DNA of 64,000 nucleotides from an uncultured Paracoccaceae bacterium (GTDB taxonomy: Bacteria; Pseudomonadota; Alphaproteobacteria; Rhodobacterales; Rhodobacteraceae), in NCBI GenBank assembly GCA_943787985.1, contig CALSOO010000004.1:496001-560000 (forward strand), in the 5' to 3' direction. This document shows, piece after piece, positions 9,742 to 16,015 of this stretch (within the stretch, counting starts at the first letter, position 1; each line of letters starts with the position of its first letter). The notes beneath the pieces are model-generated. The model made no database searches, was not told the origin of the DNA, and saw only the letters and a program-made list of their open reading frames with translations. The position numbers and the translations under genes are program-made.

Positions 9742-10896
9742 ATGTCTACCTGGCTTATTGTTCTTTTGGCGACGATCGGGCCGCTTTACGCTGCCTTTGA
9801 TACCGATGACTTTACCCCGTCAGAGGAAGAGGAAGAAGAAACACCCGAAACACCTGAAACACCTGTTGATCCGACCGGGCAGACGTTGACCGGTACTGAA
9901 GCAGACGACACCCTCGAAGGTGAAGGTCTGAACGATACAATCACGGGTGAGGCTGGAAACGATACATTGTCGGGTGCAGCTGGTGCAGATATTATCAGTG
10001 GCGGCGCAGGGCTGGACTCCATAACCGGCGGCGATGGCAATGACACGATCGACGCCGGCGCAGATGCTGATTCCGTCTCTGGCGGTGCCGGCGAAGACGC
10101 GATCGCAGGCGGCACAGGTGACGATAGCATTGTGGGCGGCAACGGTGCGGATGTGCTGGATGGCGGTGATGACGATGACACCGTACGCGGTGGTGCGGGT
10201 GCTGACGAAGTTTCGGGTGGCTTGGGGGATGATTCCGTGACAGGCGACGGCGGCGACGACACATTGGCTGGCGGTGCCGGCCTTGATACATTGATCGGTG
10301 GCGCGGCTGACGATTCACTTGATGGCGGCGAAGGCAACGACTCCCTCGAAGGGCAGACTGGCGACGACGTCTTGCTGGGGGGCGCTGGTGAAGACACGAT
10401 CATTGGTTCTCTGGGTGAGGACAGCGGCGATGGTGGCGAAGGTGACGACACGCTGTTTGGTGGTCAAGGCAACGACATGCTGGCAGGCGGTGCAGGCGCG
10501 GACTTTATCATCGGTGGTCTCGGCAATGACATGCTGTATGGCACGGGTACAACGGACGGTGGCGCAAGCGACAGCGAAGCCGATACGCTGAATGGCGCCG
10601 ACGGGGACGACGTATTGCTCCTTGGAAACAGCGATATCGGTATCGGCGGCGAAGGCGCAGACCAGTTTATTCTGGCCAGCGATGTCACCAGCAACGTGAC
10701 GATTTCCGACTTCGATCCAACTGAAGACAGCATTGTTGTCCAAGCCCTTGTGCCTGCCGATGTGAGCGTAACAGGCCAAGCGGTGACGGACGGAAACCTC
10801 GTCATTACCCTGAGCACAGGGGCCACGGTTACACTGACGGGCGTTGATGCGGAAATTGACGCTGACACCATTGCGATCCTCAGCCCGACAGCTTGA
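9742..10896 (+). CDS. Small RTX (haemolysin-type calcium-binding repeat) protein
   Basis: The product is 384 residues. It starts with a hydrophobic segment (MSTWLIVLLATIGPLYAAF), followed by an acidic linker (SEEEEEETPETPETP). A long block of GGxGxDxLxGG-type nonapeptides follows from about residue 50 to 300, folding as a calcium-bound parallel beta-roll. The C-terminal 80 residues (FDPTEDSIVV, TGATVTLTGVD) resemble the type I secretion region of RTX proteins. No catalytic or adhesion domain is present. The ATG at 9742 has GGAG upstream; in-frame codons to 9703 would place 13 residues before the hydrophobic segment. No type I secretion genes are nearby. Confidence 0.85.
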   Translation: MSTWLIVLLATIGPLYAAFDTDDFTPSEEEEEETPETPETPVDPTGQTLTGTEADDTLEGEGLNDTITGEAGNDTLSGAAGADIISGGAGLDSITGGDGNDTIDAGADADSVSGGAGEDAIAGGTGDDSIVGGNGADVLDGGDDDDTVRGGAGADEVSGGLGDDSVTGDGGDDTLAGGAGLDTLIGGAADDSLDGGEGNDSLEGQTGDDVLLGGAGEDTIIGSLGEDSGDGGEGDDTLFGGQGNDMLAGGAGADFIIGGLGNDMLYGTGTTDGGASDSEADTLNGADGDDVLLLGNSDIGIGGEGADQFILASDVTSNVTISDFDPTEDSIVVQALVPADVSVTGQAVTDGNLVITLSTGATVTLTGVDAEIDADTIAILSPTA

Positions 10897-10967
10897 TCGC
10901 ACTTCCGCTCTTGACCAGAGCGTAACCCTTTGATTTTACTGATCGCCGGAACAATGAGGCGATCAGT

Positions 10968-11951
10968 ATGGTCAAGGTAACCCTAGACGACATCGAAACA
11001 AAGGTGCGCAGTGCGCTTTTGCACCATGGTGCGGGCAACTTTGCCGCTGCTGAAGTGGCGCGGGCGGTGCGCAAGGCGGAAGCCACCGGCAACCGCATTT
11101 GCGGCCTTTATTATGTCGAAAGCTATTGCCAGCAGTTGCACAGCGGTCGTGTCAAAGGGGATGTGTTGCCCACTGTCACCATGCCCCGTCCGGCCGTTGT
11201 CCAAGTGGATGCGCAATTCGGGTTTGCACAGCCTGCGTTTTCCTATGGCCTGGCCCAGGCTTTGGACGCTGCCCGCCAGTTTGGAACGTCCAACTTAGCC
11301 GTATGTCACGCCCATACCTGCACATCCTTGGGGTACTTTACAGAGCAGATCGCGACAGCGGGTTTCATCGCATTGGGGCTGACGAACGCGTCCCCGATCG
11401 TTGCGGCACCGGGCGGAAAAACCCGTATCATAGGCACCAATCCAATCGCTTTTTCCGTGCCCGATGGCAAAGGCGGGTTGGCGATGCAATTTGATCAATC
11501 CACGACCACAGTCGCCTTGGGAAAGATCACAATGGCCAAGGCTGCGGGCGAGAAAATCCCCGAAGGCTGGGCCGTGGACAAAGACGGCGCACCCACCACC
11601 GATCCCGAGGCGGCATTGGCGGGCTCGCTGGTCTCTATGGGCGGCTACAAGGGGTGGGGCTTTGGACTTATGGCTGAAGTTCTGGCGGCAGGATTGACGG
11701 GATCAGTGCTCAGTCAGGACGTCAAACCGCTTAAAGCTCCAACTGGTGCGCCGCATGATTTGGGGCAGTATTACATGATCATTGATCCGAGCGTTTCTGG
11801 CGGCTTTGCCGACAAGATTAATCAATTGGTTCAGGCTGTTGGCACGGATGAAGGCGCGCGGATGCCGGGGCAGCACCGCGCTGATGTCGATCCCGTCGAC
11901 GTGCCAGATGCGGTTTGGGACTTGGTGCAAGGCTTGGCTGGAACGGCCTAG
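10968..11951 (+). CDS. Ldh family oxidoreductase (malate/L-lactate dehydrogenase type 2)
   Basis: A 327-residue NAD(P)-dependent dehydrogenase of the LDH2/MDH2 family, which includes malate, ureidoglycolate, sulfolactate and delta-1-piperideine-2-carboxylate reductases. Family features are LHSGRVKGDVLP (residues about 51-62), the conserved VCHAHTCTSLGYF region around residue 108, the nucleotide-binding IGTNPIAFSVPDG, and GGYKGWGFGLMAE near 225. The exact substrate cannot be assigned. TGAGG precedes the ATG. The gene runs toward the minus-strand DMT transporter, and the two stops are only four bases apart. Confidence 0.85.
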   Translation: MVKVTLDDIETKVRSALLHHGAGNFAAAEVARAVRKAEATGNRICGLYYVESYCQQLHSGRVKGDVLPTVTMPRPAVVQVDAQFGFAQPAFSYGLAQALDAARQFGTSNLAVCHAHTCTSLGYFTEQIATAGFIALGLTNASPIVAAPGGKTRIIGTNPIAFSVPDGKGGLAMQFDQSTTTVALGKITMAKAAGEKIPEGWAVDKDGAPTTDPEAALAGSLVSMGGYKGWGFGLMAEVLAAGLTGSVLSQDVKPLKAPTGAPHDLGQYYMIIDPSVSGGFADKINQLVQAVGTDEGARMPGQHRADVDPVDVPDAVWDLVQGLAGTA

Positions 11952-11955
11952 AGCC

Positions 11956-12390
11956 TCATGCCTGTTGTGTGAGCCAGACGCCTGCAGCCATCAGTCCAAT
12001 TCCGGCGGCGCGGGTGAGCGACAACGCGGACACTTGCGCGCCAAACAGGCCGAAATGGTCGATGGCCGCAGCGCTTATCAGCTGTCCCAGCAAGACAAAG
12101 AACACTGCATTCCCCACGCCAAAATGCGGCGCGACATAGGTGATGGACAGCACATAAAAGGCGATCAAAACCCCTGCCAAAAACAGGTGTTTCGGGGCTG
12201 CCGCCAATTCGGAAATGCCTTCAACACCCGTCACGCCCATCGCAACGACGGCGGCTGTGAGGGCCACCAGAAACAGGACCGCCGTGGCTGTCGCTGGAGC
12301 CCCAATTGTGCGTCCAAGGGCTGCATTCAAAGCGGCGAGGACCGGAATACCGATGCCTGCGCTGAGCATCAAAGTGGCGTAATGGGTCAT
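11956..12390 (-). CDS. YdcZ/DUF606-type small DMT transporter
   Basis: A 144-residue membrane protein with four to five hydrophobic segments (about 4-25, 32-52, 65-85, 90-115, 122-142). It matches the DUF606/YdcZ branch of the drug/metabolite transporter superfamily, whose members act as dimers because each is half the size of a normal DMT protein. The motif GNAVFFVLLGQLISAAAIDHFG is the family core. I start at the ATG at 12390 (MTHYATLML) because the 27 upstream codons are polar and overlap the preceding gene's end. Substrate unknown. Confidence 0.8.
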   Translation of the reverse strand: MTHYATLMLSAGIGIPVLAALNAALGRTIGAPATATAVLFLVALTAAVVAMGVTGVEGISELAAAPKHLFLAGVLIAFYVLSITYVAPHFGVGNAVFFVLLGQLISAAAIDHFGLFGAQVSALSLTRAAGIGLMAAGVWLTQQA

Positions 12391-12421
12391 AGGGCGCTCC
12401 GGTTGGTTTTCAGGGGTGAAG

Positions 12422-13114
12422 TTAGCTGCAAATCCCTTTGACCTCGACGCCGTCCCACGGCAAGCGCACATTATGCTCGCGGGACTGGGGCAACGGGGCG
12501 ACGGGCATCTCTTGTGAGATCAGCGCGTGCAGGCGGGCAGTGCGCGGCGCTGTCGGATCCAGAAAGCGGCAACAGACGAACTCTTCCACAATCCCGCCTT
12601 GCTGCTCGAATCCAAAGTCCAAAAACTTGGGATCTTCTTTTATATCAAATAGATAGGGATCTGTTCCCGATTGATGTTCTGAGGCGGCCCGCAGCGGGGA
12701 ATATCCTGTGCGCCCGCGGTTTTGCCATTGCCAGACGTGGGTCAACTCATGCGCCAAAAGCATGGCCGCGACCAACCCGACGGTGTCAGGGTAGTCGGGC
12801 AGATAGTCATCCAGAAACCAGTCCTTGTCGAACAACACGGTGTTCCACAGCGCCACAGCCGCCGGTTTCGCCGTCACAATCTCCGTTGTCGGCGGGGGGG
12901 CGATGCGTTCCCGACAGGTCGTGCGTGGCCGTGCCTTGCGCCGGAACGTGACGGCTTTGGTCGGTGCGCCATCATGAAGCCTGACCTGTTCTATATCCAG
13001 TTGATCGCCGTGAAGCGTGCGTGCGAACTGGATTTCGTTTGGGGTCATCGGGCGTCCGCACGCCACCAGACTGACGCACACGAGAGCCGCGCTAAAGTGA
13101 GCAAACCCCTTCAT
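12422..13114 (-). CDS. Putative lipoprotein with HExxH metallopeptidase-like motif
   Basis: A 230-residue exported protein. The signal peptide ends in a lipobox (VSLVAC, Cys about residue 19), so it should be a lipoprotein. The middle contains LLAHELTHVWQWQNRG, an HExxH zinc-binding motif, near residue 135. A downstream glutamate ligand is not obvious, so catalysis is unproven. The C-terminal half has acidic and Cys residues (EEFVCCRFLD). The ATG at 13114 overlaps the thioesterase stop (TGA at 13111-13113), so the two are coupled. Similar proteins are annotated as hypothetical in roseobacters, as far as I recall. Confidence 0.7.
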   Translation of the reverse strand: MKGFAHFSAALVCVSLVACGRPMTPNEIQFARTLHGDQLDIEQVRLHDGAPTKAVTFRRKARPRTTCRERIAPPPTTEIVTAKPAAVALWNTVLFDKDWFLDDYLPDYPDTVGLVAAMLLAHELTHVWQWQNRGRTGYSPLRAASEHQSGTDPYLFDIKEDPKFLDFGFEQQGGIVEEFVCCRFLDPTAPRTARLHALISQEMPVAPLPQSREHNVRLPWDGVEVKGICS

Positions 13115-13521
13115 TTCAAGGGCCGCGCGAAGGTGGCGGTGGCGTGGGCCACCTCTTTGCCGTTGGGCCATGTGCTTAGAACGCAGCGGGTGAAAACCAT
13201 GGCGCGCCCTTCGCGGGTGACGCTGGCCGTTGCGCGCAGAAGCCGTCCTGATCCGGCGCTTAGGAACTGTGTGTCCAACGTGACGGTGGCCACCATCTCG
13301 ACGGCGTCAAGGTGACGGAAACAGGCGAACACCATGGCCGTGTCAGCGAGGGTTGCGATCGTTTGGCCAGAGACGATATCGCCCATGCGCGTGATCTGAT
13401 CCGTGATGGGGATCTCCAGCACAGCGTTTGCGGCTGAAATTCGCGTCACGCGCGGCTCCAGCGCCAGCACCCAAGGCGCGAAATTGTCGTCCAGGATGGC
13501 TTGGGCTTTGTCCGGCGTCAT
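13111..13521 (-). CDS. PaaI-type hotdog-fold thioesterase
   Basis: A 136-residue single hotdog-domain protein. The PaaI-like signature is present: an N-terminal helix, then RMGDIVSGQTIATLADTAMVFACF (residues about 45-68), where the Asp of LADTA is at the usual catalytic position. The strand TVTLDTQFLSAG follows. Such enzymes hydrolyse acyl-CoA thioesters in the cytoplasm, and the acyl group cannot be predicted. It is translationally coupled to the downstream HExxH lipoprotein. A perfect CtrA-like box lies about 100 bases upstream. Confidence 0.82.
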   Translation of the reverse strand: MTPDKAQAILDDNFAPWVLALEPRVTRISAANAVLEIPITDQITRMGDIVSGQTIATLADTAMVFACFRHLDAVEMVATVTLDTQFLSAGSGRLLRATASVTREGRAMVFTRCVLSTWPNGKEVAHATATFARPLK

Positions 13522-13621
13522 CTTGTGTCCCTTTGTCTTCGATCATCCTAAGGGGCATGCAAGGAATTTCAAGCATAGGTCGCACTGACATCCAGCGTTG
13601 AATGACGGATTTGTCCGATTG

Positions 13622-13636
13622 TTAACGCATTCTTAA
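13622..13636. promoter_or_regulatory. Perfect CtrA-type box (TTAA-N7-TTAA)
   Basis: TTAACGCATTCTTAA fits the full alphaproteobacterial CtrA consensus of two TTAA half-sites seven bases apart, and each half is followed by C as in the extended consensus. It lies 101 bases upstream of the thioesterase start, in the spacer after phnA. One match is expected by chance now and then; binding is an inference. Confidence 0.45.
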
Positions 13637-13694
13637 CACTGCCACATTATCCGTAACCACGTGTAACGAGTGCTCAATGTTTTGTGATGAGTAG

Positions 13695-13718
13695 GGGCGG
13701 TGCGAGCAGGTACCGCCC
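13695..13718 (-). terminator. Hairpin downstream of phnA
   Basis: GGGCGGT and ACCGCCC form a seven-base-pair stem with a ten-base loop just after the phnA stop. There is no T-tract after it on the minus strand, so it may protect the 3' end or terminate only weakly. Confidence 0.4.
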
Positions 13719-13726
13719 TGGTATCA

Positions 13727-14227
13727 TTACTTTTTCTTCACGTATTGGGTCAGTATGACGATGCGTTGTCCCTCAACGCGTCCCTCTATGTGTTCTGGAG
13801 TGTCGCTGAACAATGAGATCCCGCGCACTGCTGTGCCGCGTTTGGCGGTGAAAACTGCCCCTTTGACAGTGAGATCCTTGATCAGAACGACAGTATCGCC
13901 TGTGGAGAGCGCGACGCCATTGGCGTCTTTGTGGTCTGTCTGCATGGGCACGTCCAAGGCCCACGCGCGCGTGTCATCGTCAAGGTAAAGGATGTCCAAA
14001 GCATCGCGTGCCCAGTCTGTGTCGAGTTTGCTCAACAAGCGGTGGGCAAGCACCTGCACGGCGGGGTTTTCAGACCACATCGTGGAGGGCAAAGCACGCA
14101 AATGTGCAGGCTCTGGCGCGTCCAGTTGGTCGATGCATGTCTGGCAGATTTCAGCGGTGCCGGTTGGCCCTCCCGAAACTGATATTTCGATCAAAATGGC
14201 GTCGGTTTCACAGAGGGGGCAAGGCAT
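13727..14227 (-). CDS. phnA: PhnA-type zinc-ribbon protein
   Basis: A 166-residue protein with an N-terminal zinc ribbon (CPLCETD at the start and CQTCIDQ near residue 29, four Cys) and a C-terminal beta domain with LSTGDTVVLIKDLTVKG and KRGTAVRGISL, the PhnA signature. Despite the name, PhnA of E. coli is not needed for phosphonate use, and the cellular role of this family is unclear; a regulatory or RNA-binding role is possible. The ATG at 14227 starts the zinc ribbon; the longer open frame upstream to 14434 runs through the palindromic region and is not supported. Confidence 0.85.
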   Translation of the reverse strand: MPCPLCETDAILIEISVSGGPTGTAEICQTCIDQLDAPEPAHLRALPSTMWSENPAVQVLAHRLLSKLDTDWARDALDILYLDDDTRAWALDVPMQTDHKDANGVALSTGDTVVLIKDLTVKGAVFTAKRGTAVRGISLFSDTPEHIEGRVEGQRIVILTQYVKKK

Positions 14228-14337
14228 GAGTTGGTCCTTTTGGGTTAAGTCGCTGTGACATGAATTGAGGCGCACGACCAGTGCGCACGCAGTGTTAACG
14301 GTGAAAAGACACCTGTTTTGAAGGGTGGCCCGAGGGT

Positions 14338-14445
14338 GTCTTGTACAAAAGCGGTGCCAAATGTCACAAGACCTGTCCATGAAACCGAGCGGTTTGACGG
14401 GCGAAACCGGCGTGTTGTACAAAAGGGGCGCCATTTGTCACAAGA
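14338..14445. repeat. Two copies of a 31-base imperfect palindrome (paired operator-like sites)
   Basis: Copy A at 14341-14371 and copy B at 14415-14445 agree at 27 of 31 bases and sit 74 bases apart in the same direction. Each holds TTGTACAA, a perfect 8-base palindrome, and 20.5 bases further on the centre of an ATGTCACAA/TTGTCACAA palindrome. Copy A is also flanked by the 7-base inverted repeat GTCTTGT / ACAAGAC. A perfect palindrome AAACCG-AG-CGGTTT lies between them at 14382-14395. The positions are 110-220 bases upstream of phnA and 320-430 upstream of the small secreted gene. The element looks like a bound regulatory array; I do not recognise the regulator. Confidence 0.55.
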
Positions 14446-14763
14446 TGCCGGGCTGACGGCATTGATCCCGCTAAATCAGGTTAATTTCTGCCAATATGTC
14501 GCAGTTACGGGCGGATGAAGGGACTGGTTCCGCGCAAGGTCTGTCCGAATGCGGGTCATTTCATTCCTACAAAATGACACCTGAGGTGGGGGGGACGTTG
14601 CCTGAAAATCAAACAGGCTACTTTTGCACCAATCTGCAATGCAGTGCCGTACTTTACTAAAAATGTCTTAGGGGGCCACCTTTGCGCCACAGTCTGGAAA
14701 GGTGGCGTTAACGCATTGGGGACACGTTAGGCGCAGTTGAAACCAGCCGTTAGGAACCCAGAC
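14446..14763. other. Non-coding spacer before small secreted gene
   Basis: About 320 bases with no credible coding frame. It contains a strong hairpin at 14675-14706 and a weak echo of the upstream repeat near 14569 (TACAAAATGACACC). A promoter for the 14764 gene must lie here, but I see no clear -35/-10 pair. Confidence 0.4.
14675..14706 (+). promoter_or_regulatory. Nine-base-pair hairpin upstream of the secreted small protein
   Basis: GCCACCTTT and AAAGGTGGC form a perfect nine-base-pair stem around a 14-base loop. It ends 57 bases before the ATG at 14764 and has no T-tract, so it is more likely a 5' leader structure or operator than a terminator. Confidence 0.45.
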
Positions 14764-15048
14764 ATGAAGCAGATTTTGACAACCGCCTTTGTTTTGAGCC
14801 TCGCCGCGACAAGCGCCGACGCTTTCTTTTTACCATTGGGCGAGGGCGAGTCCGGTGGCAGCGCCCCTGCCGTGAAGCATACGCGTCCAATGGATTACTC
14901 GATGCCGGCGGCAAGCTTTCAGGGACAACATTTCACCAATCAATACGGGTGCACTTATTCAAGAACCCAAGCGCCGGGCTATCCGGTCGTATGGATTTTG
15001 CAGGTGAATACGCGTAACAACGGGTGCCCGAATTCAGTTGGTGGTTAA
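14764..15048 (+). CDS. Small secreted protein of unknown function
   Basis: A 94-residue product with a clean signal peptide (MKQILTTAFVLSLAATSADA) and a mature part of about 74 residues with two cysteines (YGCTYSR and NNGCPN), which may form a disulfide. The mature region is rich in Gly, Ser, Pro and aromatic residues. An in-frame ATG at 14737 would put nine polar residues before the signal peptide, so 14764 is preferred. A strong terminator follows at 15118-15139 and palindromic repeats after that. I do not recognise the family. Confidence 0.6.
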   Translation: MKQILTTAFVLSLAATSADAFFLPLGEGESGGSAPAVKHTRPMDYSMPAASFQGQHFTNQYGCTYSRTQAPGYPVVWILQVNTRNNGCPNSVGG

Positions 15049-15117
15049 GTGCGAAATGGCACAAGAAACGCGCGGCTTTGGTGTGGATTGATGCGCGCGG
15101 TACATATCGGAACGCAG

Positions 15118-15139
15118 GGCGGGGATTTCCCCGCCTTTT
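15118..15139 (+). terminator. Rho-independent terminator after the small secreted gene
   Basis: GGCGGGGA and TCCCCGCC pair in an eight-base-pair G+C-rich stem with a minimal loop, followed by TTTTCTGTTTT. It lies 69 bases after the stop at 15048. Confidence 0.75.
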
Positions 15140-15162
15140 CTGTTTTGGGTATATGGAAGGGT

Positions 15163-15336
15163 GGCGGGGTGAACCCCGCCCTACGGGTTTTGCAATTTGA
15201 GGAAATGTTACGGGTTTTGCTCTTTGCGGAAACGCCCCGCGTTTTCGCCGCCCCCGACCGCCCCCATGGGCGGGGGCGATTTCATCACCCCTGAGGCTGT
15301 CGCCCTCGAAGGCCTGATTTGATCCACTGGATCAAA
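15163..15336. repeat. Cluster of palindromic elements (REP-like)
   Basis: Three hairpins occur in 175 bases without a convincing gene. GGCGGGG-TGAA-CCCCGCC lies at 15163-15180. CGCCCCC/GGGGGCG lies around 15250-15275. TTTGATCC-ACT-GGATCAAA (perfect eight-base-pair stem) lies at 15318-15336. A direct repeat TACGGGTTTTGC occurs twice near 15182 and 15210. I recall similar extragenic palindromes in roseobacter genomes, but could not search for them. Short open frames across this stretch look spurious. Confidence 0.45.
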
Positions 15337-15367
15337 TGCAAGACGGCCCTCGACCCGCGGTCTGAGG

Positions 15368-15994
15368 CTAGGGTTTGTATAAGAAGCTTGCAGGAGCTTC
15401 TTTCCAGATGCCGTCACCAAAAGAGATGTTTAATCTGGTGCCATCCATGTCAAAGGTATCGATGCCAGTTGGAACTCCATCAATTTCTGCGCCGCTCAGG
15501 ATTACAATTCCGTTGTCGGCCTTGAATTTGAATTCAACAGGTTGAAATTCATCTGGGGACAACATGAAATTGACCTCTTTCAATGAAGCCTGAAATGCAG
15601 GGAAATTACCGCTGGTAGCTAAGGAAACTTTTATAAAGTCATCAAAAGGATGTTTTTGAGCAGAGATGTACCAAGGAGGCCCATCTTTTGGCTGGATTGA
15701 AGACAATATGAACTCACCTTCAATTTCAATGGCATAACCATCACCACTAAAGTCGACTTCAATATCGGCATCCGGAAAAAAGGTCTCAATCTTTTGAACA
15801 ACTTTGGTGATGGTTTCGCGTTTTTCGTCGTCGATCGTGGTATATCTCTCACCAACTTCAGCTTCAAATTTGACTGATACTACTTCCCCGTTTGCCGCAT
15901 CAACGACGTCTTGTCCGGTCAACTTCACCTCGACGTCTTCAGCTTGGCACGCCGCCAAACCCAAAACTGCGAATACTGATAATATCTTTTTCAC
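15368..15994 (-). CDS. Putative lipoprotein, unknown function, A+T-rich
   Basis: A 208-residue product with a lipoprotein signal peptide (MKKILSVFAVLGLAAC; Cys at residue 16). The mature part is rich in Asp, Glu, Val and Ile and looks all-beta, with no motif I recognise. Its codon use is clearly more A+T-rich than the neighbours (many AAT, TTT, GAA), and it sits beside the palindromic repeat cluster, which suggests recent acquisition or relaxed selection. It lies 21 bases downstream of parE on the same strand, so it could be read through from parE. Confidence 0.6.
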   Translation of the reverse strand: MKKILSVFAVLGLAACQAEDVEVKLTGQDVVDAANGEVVSVKFEAEVGERYTTIDDEKRETITKVVQKIETFFPDADIEVDFSGDGYAIEIEGEFILSSIQPKDGPPWYISAQKHPFDDFIKVSLATSGNFPAFQASLKEVNFMLSPDEFQPVEFKFKADNGIVILSGAEIDGVPTGIDTFDMDGTRLNISFGDGIWKEAPASFLYKP

Positions 15995-16015
15995 TTCAAA
16001 TTCCTTTTCTTTCCT

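Noticed and set aside
9786-10902. Long open frames antisense to the RTX gene, rich in Ser, Pro and Ala
   Set aside because: They mirror the Gly/Asp repeat pattern of the real gene on the other strand and have no family features.
15049-15294. Open frame right after the small secreted gene
   Set aside because: It runs through the terminator and palindromes and has no protein-like pattern.
15318-15336. TTGATCC-ACT-GGATCAA as an FNR box
   Set aside because: The spacing between TTGAT and ATCAA is seven bases, not four; better read as a palindromic repeat.
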